In this document: piece after piece, positions 11,588 to 21,489 of the stretch
How the letters are laid out: each line of letters starts with the position of its first letter
Position numbering within the stretch: position 1 is the first letter of the stretch
Assembly: GCA_016490735.1 (NCBI GenBank)
Contig: JAEMWC010000077.1
Location: forward strand, 1,230,001-1,294,000
Reading direction: 5' to 3'
DNA length: 64,000 nucleotides
DNA from: Pachyseris speciosa
Lineage: Eukaryota; Cnidaria; Anthozoa; Scleractinia; Pachyseridae
Made by a program: the position numbers and the translations under genes
The notes under the pieces: generated by a model
What the model was told of the DNA's origin: nothing
Database searches by the model: none
The model's input: only the letters and a program-made list of their open reading frames with translations

Positions 11588-11708
11588 GTATTAGATAGTT
11601 ACTGAGGCCTGCAGCAATATGTGATATATTGCAGTCAGCTGAGGGCGTAGCCCGAAGCTGACTGCAATATATCACATATTGCTGTCGGCCGAAGTAACTA
11701 TCTAATAC
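11588..11708. repeat. Near-perfect 121-bp palindrome
   Basis: The outer arms 'gtattagatagttact' and 'agtaactatctaatac' bracket inner arms 'gcaatatgtgatatattgca' and their complement. The centre is 'gagggcgtagcccga'. The DNA can fold into one long hairpin. It directly abuts the left terminal repeat of the next element. Confidence 0.85.
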
Positions 11709-11709
11709 A

Positions 11710-11725
11710 TATTTGCTATTCAAGA

Positions 11726-11757
<32 letters not shown>

Positions 11758-12021
11758 CACTGATTGCAGGCGCCCCTTCCGCTTTGTTCCTGAACGCACA
11801 AAAGAACATAATTAGCACTTGTTGATTAGCTCAACTGGGAATTGGTGACTGAGATGCCTTGCATTCCATTAAAAGCAGTAGCGTTTGAACATTTAATTGC
11901 GTTTCGTGTATGTGTTGTTGTTTTCAACATTTTTCAACAAGCAGGTCTCTGAACTACTGCAAAACAACTTGCAGTCTGAGAAATGCGGCCCGTTTTGCAC
12001 TTATCATAGTTTTTTTCTGTA

Positions 12022-12052
<31 letters not shown>

Positions 12053-12905
12053 GTTTGTTTTTGAGCATGTGATGTTTTCCAACTAACGGGTTTGCTGAAC
12101 AATTGCCACTAATGATAATTTCAATAGATCTCTTTGTTCTTCTTTGATTTTCGGCAAACCAGACGGAAACAATAGACAATTAGATATATCATGGTATTTG
12201 CACGTGCAGAGTAACTTTTTCCTTCAGTTGTGACCAGACATGAAAGAAGTGTACGACGATGGCTTCACATCAGACGAGGATGAAGAGGCGATTTTTAGAA
12301 CACAACAAAGCCGAACTCGAAATACTGGCGAAGATTCACCTAAAGCTGGTGGTTTGGAGAACGAGGGTAAGTTTCATTAGCCCGTTTAATTTTCCAGCTT
12401 TTAATACATGATTTAATTGAATCGCGCCATGATATTTCTATTAGTAATGTGTGGTGTTTAATTTTGCTTCAGATGAGCGCTTTGTGAGAAGCCTATTAGG
12501 ACAACCGAGTTGGAAGAATATGAATGAAGTTGGGCCGCTGAAAACAGTCGGAGGAAATGGCGCTGGATCCTTAAAGTATTTAAAGATTGGCGTTTTTTTG
12601 GCGTAAAACAAGGCCGTTTTAAAAGATAATAATAATAATAAATAAAATAATAATAAAAAAGAGCCATATATACTAAGCGTCATAAAACAAACAGGCTGCA
12701 ATATTAAAAATATTGCAGCCTGTTCTTACTATTGCAACCTGTTTGTTTTAGCACGTTTACTATATATTACCCCTGAGAATTTCCCTGCTGACAAAAAGGA
12801 CCGCCCCCGTTTTCCTGACACGCTTGTTTTAGCATCTTTACAGACTGCAATCAGTGATTTAGTGCAGAGAGAAAACAATGGCACTGGATGTTAAATAGTA
12901 AATAT
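11710..12905. mobile_element. TIR-bounded DNA element of about 1.2 kb
   Basis: Inverted terminal repeats of about 60 bp lie at 11710-11769 and 12844-12905. The shared core is 'cagtgccattgtt' plus 'ctctctgcactaaatcactg'. Inside are a possible coding exon (12240-12366), an (AAT)n run (12627-12656) and a palindrome around 'ctgcaatattaaaaatattgcag' near 12690-12720. No full transposase is visible. The superfamily is undetermined, because no target duplication could be fixed. Confidence 0.7.
12240..12366 (+). CDS. Possible first coding exon inside a TIR element
   Basis: An ATG at 12240 opens a 42-codon acidic frame containing DDGFTSDEDEEAIF. It ends exactly at a good splice donor (GAG G|GTAAGT, phase 1). 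No matching acceptor exon was found in the window and the sequence has no recognised family. Because it lies between inverted terminal repeats, it may be the first exon of a deleted transposon gene. A short host exon cannot be excluded. Confidence 0.35.
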
Positions 12906-14505
12906 TACAACAGAAACTCGCTTAACGATAACGTAGCTGCCAAGAGAAGGGCTCCAAGCGGTGCCCACATTTTCATCATTTGTTACCCTCTGCGGTGCAG
13001 ACGAAGAGAATGAAACTGATTATTGCCAAACGAAACATGGATATTTGTTTTAGATCAAAATTAATTAAGCATTTAGTACTGTTGATATTTTTCTTGCATA
13101 GTAAGAGCTTATTTCTAGTGCTTTGTTTATTGAACTGTCTTGTAGCAGCAACCCGTGATGTTGTATTCACACGATTACGTTAATTACAATCGCTTAGGAA
13201 GGCAAGAATTTTTTATAAACAAAATTTATTACAGCCTTTGCTCTAAGAGCGCAAAGGCTCATCTAGAGAGCTTATGCTGATTACAATGCATTAAAAAAAT
13301 ACAGTTATTGCCCCCGTAGGGTTTTGGCCCAGAGGCCAAAACCCGAGGAGGCACTCTAGGAGTCCCCGCGTAAATATATACCAGGAATTTCAAAAATGTA
13401 AGAAATGTGTTTGTAGAATGCGAAGCGTTCCCGATTTGATGAAACTAGGCGCGCAAGGTTGTGCCGGGTAACATTCTTGCTTTCACATCAAAATGGCTGC
13501 TAGCAGCCGAGTATGCCGTTCTCAGAAGGAAAAGACAGCTTTTTAAAACCTTGAATCAAAATAACAAGATCTTCGGAACACTCGACAGCTTAAACAATGG
13601 AAATCGGTTAGTGCATAGTGAAGAAATCCCTCTTCGAGGGCAAATGGTGGCGAAGAGACATGTGCTTTCACTGCGAATCATCACAAGAATAATAGACCTT
13701 TTCCGAAATGTTTGAGCCCTTCTGGGAGTCTATTTTTCAAAAAAGTACAAGTTTGAATGCGAATTTATACCGTACTTTATATTTAATTCACCGGTTTTTT
13801 GTATTCCAAGCAACTTGTAGCGAAATTTACGAAAAACATGCTCAGTTCCATTCAAGTAAATTGTCCTCGTATTCGCTTGCTTCGTCTTCGCAAAGATTAT
13901 CTCGAGGAAAAAATTACATTCAACGCGTTTACTTTTCAGGTATAAACTCAGGCTCATCTAAATATTTTTTTATTCAGGAAAACTTATTGTCTGTTTTTCT
14001 GCATGTGTGTCTCAACTCCGGCGGAATTTCGTATTACTTGATCTATACGTAAACAAACCCGGCGAAATCCGCGCAAACAAGACAAAACAGCCATCTAAAT
14101 CTCAATTGTTGAACAGTGACACTAAATCAAATATTGTTTCTGCCATTGATGTACTGGAGAAATATGCTTCTTCCACATGACATTTACAGAACTGCTTTAT
14201 TTCACTAATAACAATGCAGAAATAAGCAACAATGTCTTCAGTATTTTAATATTTACGATTACACAACTAATCTAAAATTAAAATACGGGGGCAACTTTAG
14301 TGAAAACTATTTCTCGTACGATTACACGTCGCGATCGGGCAAGACACACACAAAGTACTGAAAGTTAGCAGAAACGGCTAAAAAACGACTAAAAAATGAA
14401 CGATTGGACCTATTGAAACAACATCACGTTATTTTAAAAATCAGCATTTAAAATACCATTTAGAAAACCAATCCACTTTTTCTTGTGGGAGGCACAATGC
14501 CAACT
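12906..14505. other. Unassigned spacer with one hairpin
   Basis: The only clear structure is an 11-bp-arm hairpin at 13319-13344 (GGGTTTTGGCC, four-base loop, complement). Open frames at 13461-13715 and 13708-14052 have no recognisable domain. Confidence 0.5.
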
Positions 14506-14506
14506 G

Positions 14507-14600
14507 TTACATACATACATATACTTTATTTATCCTCGAATTTAGAGTAGCTAAAGATAAACTAGTATCTTCGAGTTACAAGTATGATTCTAAATACTAT
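14507..14600 (-). mobile_element. Probable LINE 3' terminus
   Basis: On the - strand the segment ends 'gataaataaagtatatgtat' followed by (ATGT)n. An AATAAA-like signal with a simple-repeat tail is how non-LTR copies often end. No coding part is attached, so the assignment rests on the tail alone. Confidence 0.35.
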
Positions 14601-15578
14601 TAAAATATAAAAATTATTATAATATTCTAAAATTTCGTACATTAAAATTTTGGTTGGGTTTCTTAGCGAGCGCTTCAGAATGAGTTGACCAATTTGAAGA
14701 AATTTTTCGCTAAGTGACCTCAAATTGACCTGAGAGTGTTTGTTTACATTAACTAGTCGCATCGGTTACATGGAAATGAGCACTCCATATTAAATAATAT
14801 TCTCACTCCATATTTCATTTGAGAATGAATTTGACTTACCATTATATAATGGAGTCGAATAGGAGCGTGGGTTGACTTGAAACGACAGAATGAAGCCGAT
14901 GGAGGTTGCAATCGGGTGCAGTTGCTGTCCAAACTTGTAGATCTGATATGTTTCAGAAACTCTTTCGTCCAATATACTTAGTATTATATATCTGAACGTA
15001 AGAAACGCTGCAGTACATCAACCAAATGCCTGGGTAGGTTGTTGAGACATCTGTGACACACTTAGATCTGTTTTAGTGTTGGAACTGGAGCTGATAAGAC
15101 CCGAATGTAGGGCGTTATTGTCGATTGCGTGACAGGTTTTGAAACACCCCACGGGATAAATCCTTGGCGCTTTTGAAAACCCGATTGTTACCTTAGTAAA
15201 TCAAATTGAACGGATTTTTCCACCGGAATTTGTTCGAAACATAAAAGGAATACCTTGTGAGGTATTCCTCTTTCTCGTTTTTGTCGGGAATGATCCTAAC
15301 ATCCAGTACCATCTGCAGCGTTCCTCTAGTTCCATGCTCCTTGACTTCCTTGAGGTGCAGTTTGGTGTTGTTTTTGTTAGTACCTAGTTTTTTTTAAAGA
15401 GGACTCCCTAAGTGTGAAAAGAACACTTTAGTCCAGTTCTATTTTGATTTAGGAAAATTGTTCCGTTCCTTAAGACAGAAAATTCTCCCCGGTTTTTCCA
15501 TTCAAACGAAAAGCGCTTCTTGAGTCTCCGAAAATCCCCACCTCAGCCTCCCATCGCTTTTGCAATGGTCTATTCGCC

Positions 15579-15608
15579 ACTTCCACATCTCCCATAATAC
15601 GCTTTTCA
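15579..15608. mobile_element. Fragment of foldback MITE end
   Basis: The phrase 'cttccacatctcccataata' is the terminal sequence of the complete MITEs at about 41917-42092 and 50848-51026. Only this end is present, next to a Penelope-like 3' fragment. Confidence 0.6.
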
Positions 15609-15609
15609 A

Positions 15610-15797
15610 AATCCTCAAATCAACAACAGCCTAAACGAGTATCGAAACGCATCAATCATCACCAGCCATGCTGTTTCTTATACTCACACACAGCCAGTTG
15701 ACACCATCGCCTGATGAAGACCAGTAGTATAGCGGTCGAAACGTCGCGATCCACATCTTTGTGACTCAATCGTGAGACAAAAGATTAAATCAACTAT
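15610..15797 (+). mobile_element. Penelope-like 3' end, third copy, with hammerhead-like core
   Basis: Very similar to 9240-9425: the last coding codons of the GIY-YIG region, then an intact CTGATGA core, helix-II pair and CGAAACG at 15711-15743, then the shared terminal 'ctcaatcgtgagacaaaag'. It is 5' truncated. Confidence 0.8.
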
Positions 15798-15799
15798 CA

Positions 15800-17370
15800 T
15801 CTGGATCTAAATATCATGACTAAAGTAGCAGTACCGTACCAGTATGTTGTGGTACTTCTACTCAAGAGAACATACCAATTACTTGTTAGTTCGACTGCAG
15901 GTACAACGCCTTTTCTGGATCAAACGCCCCCGCGTTTATATTAAAACTATTAGTTTTTACCCGGCGTTTATACGAGGCTGGCGTTTAATCGGGTCCGGCG
16001 TCAAATCGAGAAAATAGGTAATCAAATTTAAGATAATTCCCATGAAAATAACGTACTATCCAGAATTTTTTCAAACTTGGCACAATTGATAGTCATACAT
16101 AGGACATTGAAAAAAATACCTTAAAAAGATGGGGTCACCGTGCTTGTTTTCGCCCTGTATGCCCGTTTTTCTAACTGATTTTACTGAGATGCGCGAGAAA
16201 TGTTCGAAACTTGAGCAACCAAAAAAAATTGTTATTATGTAGCAAAAACTATGGATAGTAGTGAAAAATGGAGCCTAATTGTTTTTCTGGGCTATAATCT
16301 TTCAGTATGGTGATTTCAAATCGCCAGATCATGCAAATAATGTAAGTGAATTGGACCACTAAGTAATCAATTCATACTCCTCCCTGGCTCCAAATCCAAA
16401 GTTTCACGTCACTTACACATAAGTAATCCAACTTTTACTATTAAACTTTTTTTCTCCTTAAAATATGTTTTTCGTATGCCTATTACAAGTAAGTAACGCT
16501 AATTAAAAATAGGGGTCACTGTGCTCGTTTCTTTGCAACACGACCGCAAAGGGAAAATTTCGGCTGACAAAGCTCTATGTCAAGGCAAATATGCCATGTT
16601 TCTAATGTGCGCGCGCTAGTGCGTGCGCTAAATGACGCCATAAATTATGCGCAGTAAGGATGCGCCATGCAATTGAAAGGAATCACCTTAATGCAGGACT
16701 GTGAGAGATCGTGCTTTGTTGTTGTGCCATGTGTGATAATTTCACGTCGGTTTCCTCTACGTTTGATCAACTGATAAATACACATGGTCACGTCTAGGTT
16801 CTTCTTCGCCTTTTCAGATTTTAAAGTCTCTTGTAACACATCGTATTACTCAAAGACAAATCGGCTCCAGCGCTTTAATATGTTTACAAATTCCCGAGAG
16901 AAAGAAACACACATTAGGATTAATTTTACTTGTCATCGCAAGACAATTGCTAGATCGTGATTGGCCAGGATGCCTGCGAGCCAAACAATGGGAACGGAAT
17001 GTTGGCTTCGGGTAACCAGGCGTTTGTGGGGAGAATGTGAAATACGACTCTCCTAAAAACGACTGCGTGCGAGGCTACTGAAAAATTTTCGTTCAAAATT
17101 TGCAATGGTAGCAAACTTTTGATGTGCACAAAGAGACATTCAAAGAAACTTGAGGATAATGGCTCTTTGGGTTTTTTTGCACCAGCGAAATATAGAACGG
17201 TTTTTCCCAAATTATCACACTATTTTCATATTGATTTTCCCAATAACATTTAGTTAGGAGTTTTTAAATTTGTCAGTCGATCTATTAGTCATTTAATAAA
17301 TGATGGAATTGATGCCAACCAATCAGAAGCTAGAAATTCATCCCACCAGTCAGAAGCGAGTATTTCACAG
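15800..17370. other. Unassigned spacer upstream of gene A
   Basis: No exon or element was recognised. The phrase 'ggggtcac(c/t)gtgct' occurs near 16131 and 16511 in similar AT-rich context. This may be a weak local duplication. Confidence 0.4.
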
Positions 17371-17404
17371 AATTCCCTTAAAAAATTGGAATCCTTCGCG
17401 GTAC

Positions 17405-17475
17405 ACCCCACGACTTCAAACTGAGCTGACGTTCAATGCAAACAAGGCAAACGGTGTTTTTCTTGAAAAAAAAAA
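17405..17475 (+). promoter_or_regulatory. Conserved proximal upstream region of gene A
   Basis: The segment 'acttcaaactgagctgacgt' followed by a conserved 'caatgcaaa' lies about 40 to 65 bases before the ATG. Nearly the same words occur at the same distance upstream of gene 1 (59082-59110, - strand). The gene 1 copy contains a full TGACGTC, a CRE-like palindrome, while gene A has TGACGTT. This is homologous proximal promoter or 5' UTR sequence. No convincing TATA box is seen. A regulatory role is inferred. Confidence 0.5.
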
Positions 17476-17790
17476 ATGAAAATTTTCATAACATTTGTAA
17501 CACTGCTTTTCTTGTTTCATTTTCAATGGCTTAATGCTAACTTCTGCGGACCGGTGTTTGCATCTCGTGCTTTTCACCATTTGAATGTCACTCGTCTTGA
17601 CGTCATGCTTGTCGACCACTACATGGACTGCAGCTTCGCTTGTCTTCAAAACATTTTATGCGTTTCATTCAACGTGGCTGTAAGTGCTGATGAGAAAGGG
17701 AAACTTCGTTGCGAACTTCTTCCCTCAACTAGCAGCAACAATACAGCGAATCTCACCGCTGATCCACAGTCTCATCTTTATGAAATGAAG
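17476..17790 (+). CDS. Gene A exon 1: signal peptide and PAN/apple-like domain
   Basis: First exon of a 266-aa secreted protein joined from 17476-17790, 19657-19774 and 24124-24491; the three lengths sum to an open 801 bp. Residues 1-21 form a hydrophobic signal peptide (FVTLLFLFHF). The mature part has C24 and a PAN/apple-like core: C52, C56, C62 and C79 with the CSFACLQNILCVSFN pattern and a final CELLPS. There are N-glycosylation motifs at N37, N89 and N92. PAN domains usually bind protein or carbohydrate; the ligand here is unknown. The exon ends ATG AAG|GTAGGC, phase 0. The ATG follows an A-rich stretch and is the first in frame. Gene 1 encodes a close paralogue. Confidence 0.82.
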
Positions 17791-19310
17791 GTAGGCCTCA
17801 AAAGGTTGGTGAGATGTGTGAATACTATTTGTAGAAGAGCACCATCAAAATACGGTATTTCCTTTCCGAAACTGTTCTGTGGAAATAACCGTAGAGAAGG
17901 TGCAAATTAAAAAGAAAGAAAAAAATGCCGGAGGAAAAAACAATAAAACTAAGTTGACCTTCAGACTATAACATTTGTTTCATCGTTTGACCAAAATTAA
18001 AGGGTTTTTCAGTTTTACTTTGTGACTTCACAACGGGGAACGTTTCGAAACGCCATGTTACGTTTTTATAGTTAATTCTCCTTTTAAGGTGGTTAATTTT
18101 ACATTGTATTCATACCTAGATTCGTGCTTTTTACCGGAAAGTTTTTCTTTTTCAAGGTTCCTTGATCAATGTTTCGTATTTGGACGTTTTTTCGAAAAAG
18201 GAATTATTAACAATTAAAAATAGTTTAAAAATGTTTATGCCAGACACCATGATATTCTTTAGCAAGTAAAGTGAATTCAGTGAAAATTGTGTGGAATTGT
18301 TCCCAGGTTCTTTTCGATTTATTTAAATAACCTTGGCAATCTTGTTCACGACCAAGGCAAACAAATAGAGTAATGAGTGAAATATGTAATATGAGGAGAA
18401 GAAAAATTAATTTAGTGTACCAAACTACCGACATGAAGTTAATTACAGTCACTCAGTTCGGCTGTGTAGGCACCTGTTCGTGAATAAAGGATCTGTAAGT
18501 ACTTTCATTAGAGTTCTTTAATTTTTCCCTTCATCTTAATGAAATGAGGGTAGGCCGCAAAATGTTGGTGAAATGTGGGTACTATTTGTAGCCGAAGAAC
18601 AGCGTCATAATTTAGTGTTACGTCTCCAAACCTATTCTGTGTAAATAAGCCCTATATTTCGGTTTCCAAATAACCGCAAAGCTTTTATTAGTCATGAGTA
18701 AAAACAGTCCAATTTAAAAACGCTGGAGAAGACAAGAAAACAAACAATAACAAAAACTTGAAAGCGCCTTGCAACTTAAGCTTTTGTTTCATTCTGCTGT
18801 TCAAAATTACCCAACCGTAGCATTTGTTTCATTCCACTGTTCACAAAAGGGGAAGTTTATCCGTTCTTTTTTTGTTTTTGGTTTAATTTCTGGCCTTTCA
18901 TATACAGGATGTTGTTGGAAACGTACTATGAGGGGAAATGACTGTTTCATGTACTGCAGAAGAGTATAGTATGCTCACTGTCCTCACTGAGTCTCGTTTT
19001 ATTTTTATTCATTGCTTTACTGGCTATTTGTGCTTTTATGGTGTCGACCTTCTATTTTCAAGGTTACTTGATCGTTGTTTTGTCTGTGCGTAAGTGATTA
19101 AAACTGTCTGAGCCCAAAGACATGATATCATTCCGGGCGTGAAGTAAACTCAATAAAAGGTGGGCGGAATTCCAGAAAGGTAGTCTTTTTGCAATTCGTT
19201 GAATCTCCTGGGAAACTTCTTCAAGTCCAAAACAAACAGAGAGACTAACGAGTAAAGCATGTGATACCAAAAGAAGCAAAACTAATGCAGAGCACCATTA
19301 ATTAATCAGT
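17770..19310. repeat. Tandem duplication in gene A intron 1, with exon relic
   Basis: The region from the last codons of exon 1 to about 18470 is repeated, diverged, at about 18533-19310. The second copy begins with 'catcttaatgaaatgagggt', a decayed version of the exon 1 end and donor, and keeps the following 'actatttgtag' and 'aataaccg' phrases. It is a relic of a partial first-exon duplication. The first copy is also found, inverted, in gene 1 intron 1 (58024-58727). Confidence 0.7.
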
Positions 19311-19656
19311 CAGTAATTTAAATAAATTGTTTCAGCTCCTACCCAGACGGAGTCGCATGCAAATTTCAAGGTGATGTTAACTAATTAATAGTCACTTAGT
19401 CTGGTTCTTAAGATCTTTGCGGGATCGCTTTCAAACTGCTTTATACCTGAAGGGTGTTATTTTCAATGCATTAAATTAGTTAAGATGCGAAGTGAGGGCG
19501 GCACTCAGTATGGCTCAGTGAGAAATTTAAACAACGTCCAGGATAAATAGGGATAAGAAGACAGGTCTATTACTTGCAATAAGCACTACTCCATACCCTT
19601 TTCCAACTACCAACAAAGAAAAGAAGAATAAGAATAATTACTGTCTCGATTTCTAG

Positions 19657-19774
19657 AGTCCATGTCTCACGAAGCCTTGTTACAACAGTGGAACATGCTC
19701 CCCGATTTCATACAGAGATGGAACATACAAGTGCACCTGTCACCCGGGATATCTTGGCGGCCTCTGTGAAACTG
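19657..19774 (+). CDS. Gene A exon 2: EGF-like domain
   Basis: A 118-bp exon between an acceptor (TTTCTAG|AGT) and a donor (ACTG|GTAAAT), entered in phase 0 and left in phase 1. It encodes residues 106-144. Six cysteines (108, 113, 119, 131, 133, 142) have EGF spacing, and the C-terminal half, [12 protein letters not shown], is the classic EGF consensus. There is no calcium-binding D-x-[DN] at the start, so this is a non-cbEGF module, probably a spacer or protein-interaction unit in the secreted chain. The same 118-bp exon recurs four more times in the window and is predicted once beyond the right edge. Confidence 0.88.
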
Positions 19775-20204
19775 GTAAATGCCTAATTTCTATTATGCAT
19801 AGACATCCCCTTTTCCCTATGAAAGCCATTCTATAATTTACCTGTAGTTAAGCATTCATCACTTTCCTGAGAGAAGTATTATGTGTTACCAGAAGTACTT
19901 GAAGTCGTTATCAACAAAGAGTGAAATCATATAAAAAGTTGCGCATGGGTTGTAATCGGAGCAAGGGTAACTTTCTAAATTGGGCTTTTGACCAATTTTT
20001 TCTGGAAATTTAAAACGGTTCGGAGAGGAATGCTAGAATAATAAAATGGTTTAAATTTATGCCGATCAGAATCAATTCTTTATTGTAAGCAAAGAAAATT
20101 ATCTCACTAAATGAACTTCTGCAAAAAGACCACAAAGAAATTAGCTTTGAGTTATCGTCACGCGTTTAATGACGTCATAACTGTCCTTTCCGCAAGGGCC
20201 AAGA

Positions 20205-20410
20205 ATAGCTCATTGTAAGGGTCTGTTTACATGGAGTTAGGGTGACCCTCCTATCAACGTCTTAGAAGGGTCACCCTTCTCTATTGTAATTTTCGGTTTG
20301 GTTTACATGAGAGGTAGGGTCACCCATGGGGTAGGGTCACCCTAGCTGCTTGGTAGGGTAACCCTCCTAGGAGGGACAACTTTTCGTTTGTTCAAGCCAT
20401 GTAAATGCAC
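20205..20410. mobile_element. MITE-like segment with repeated 'agggtcaccc' words
   Basis: 'gtctgtttacatggag' near 20221 is answered by 'gccatgtaaatgcac' near 20396, a short inverted terminal pair. Between them 'agggtcaccc' and its complement occur repeatedly. A small foldback element is the best reading. No target duplication was identified. Confidence 0.5.
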
Positions 20411-20559
20411 TAGATAAGATCACTCTCAAAGAAGGATCAACTTTTGCGGGTTCGAATTACTGTCACATTCCTGCGACACTCACAGATGTCATCACGCGCT
20501 TGCATGTCAGAGGTTTTTCTTCCGGGTACTCCGGTTTTCCCGTCTCCCCAAAAACCAAC

Positions 20560-20686
20560 ATTTGATTTGATTTCATTTGATTTGAGTTGAGTTGAGTTGA
20601 GTTGATTTAATTTGACTTTATTTGTTTCTGTATTTGCTCGGCCCCACTAGCCTTTGTGCTATAAATACTACCGAGGGTAAATAAAG

Positions 20687-20725
<39 letters not shown>
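20560..20725 (+). mobile_element. LINE-like 3' end with (ATT)n tail
   Basis: A (TTGAG)n/(GATTT)n tract is followed by 'ggtaaataaaggttattatt' and a run of ATT to about 20722. An AATAAA signal followed by a trinucleotide tail suggests a 5' truncated non-LTR insertion. Confidence 0.45.
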
Positions 20726-21489
20726 ACTTTCATCGTTGCTAGCAAAATTGCTTTAACACTGATTTTAGAACAGTCAGAAGACAATAATGTCAAGATTTTG
20801 CAAGTAGACATGGGAGACGATGAACCAGTGACCAGTGAGAGTCGAAAGCAAACAGAGAGCTGCTTTCGTGAGAAAACAGACAAATTACAAGGCAAAAGCA
20901 TCGATGAGGCCTGAATCTTTCGCAAAAACCCGGAGAATCAGGCATGGACAGCAAGAAATACAAAATGAAGTGCAAGTTTAACTGCGTAGACGTGGAGGTC
21001 AATCTGTCCATAATGTACACTGAAGTATTACGTTGCATGATTAATTTGGCAAGTTGGCCCTAGGGACACCATTTAGCATGTAAAGGGGGGGGGGGGGGGG
21101 GCGCATTTGGTGGATTTCCTCACTAATGCCTCAATTGTTGCAAGCACAAGTGCGACCTCCCTTTTTTGTAACAGGAACAAATATTCCAGCATTATAAACA
21201 ACAAAAAAGTGACCTTAATCTGATTGGTCCGTGTCGAACGTTCGACACGTATTTTTAAATGAATCGGGCAAATTCCTTCCCTGGTTAAATGTGTTTCCGT
21301 AGAGCCAACAATAATACCTAGAAAACTACTGGCGTTACGGAAGTATTGACGACAATCCAACATTATCCCATCCTGAGAGAGGAAGGGTCTCCAGCAGACG
21401 AAAGGTTCATAACGCGTTGCAGTGAAAACCAAAAGATAGATGCAAGGCCGACCTTCCACCAAACCCCGAGGAAATCCACCTAAAAAACA

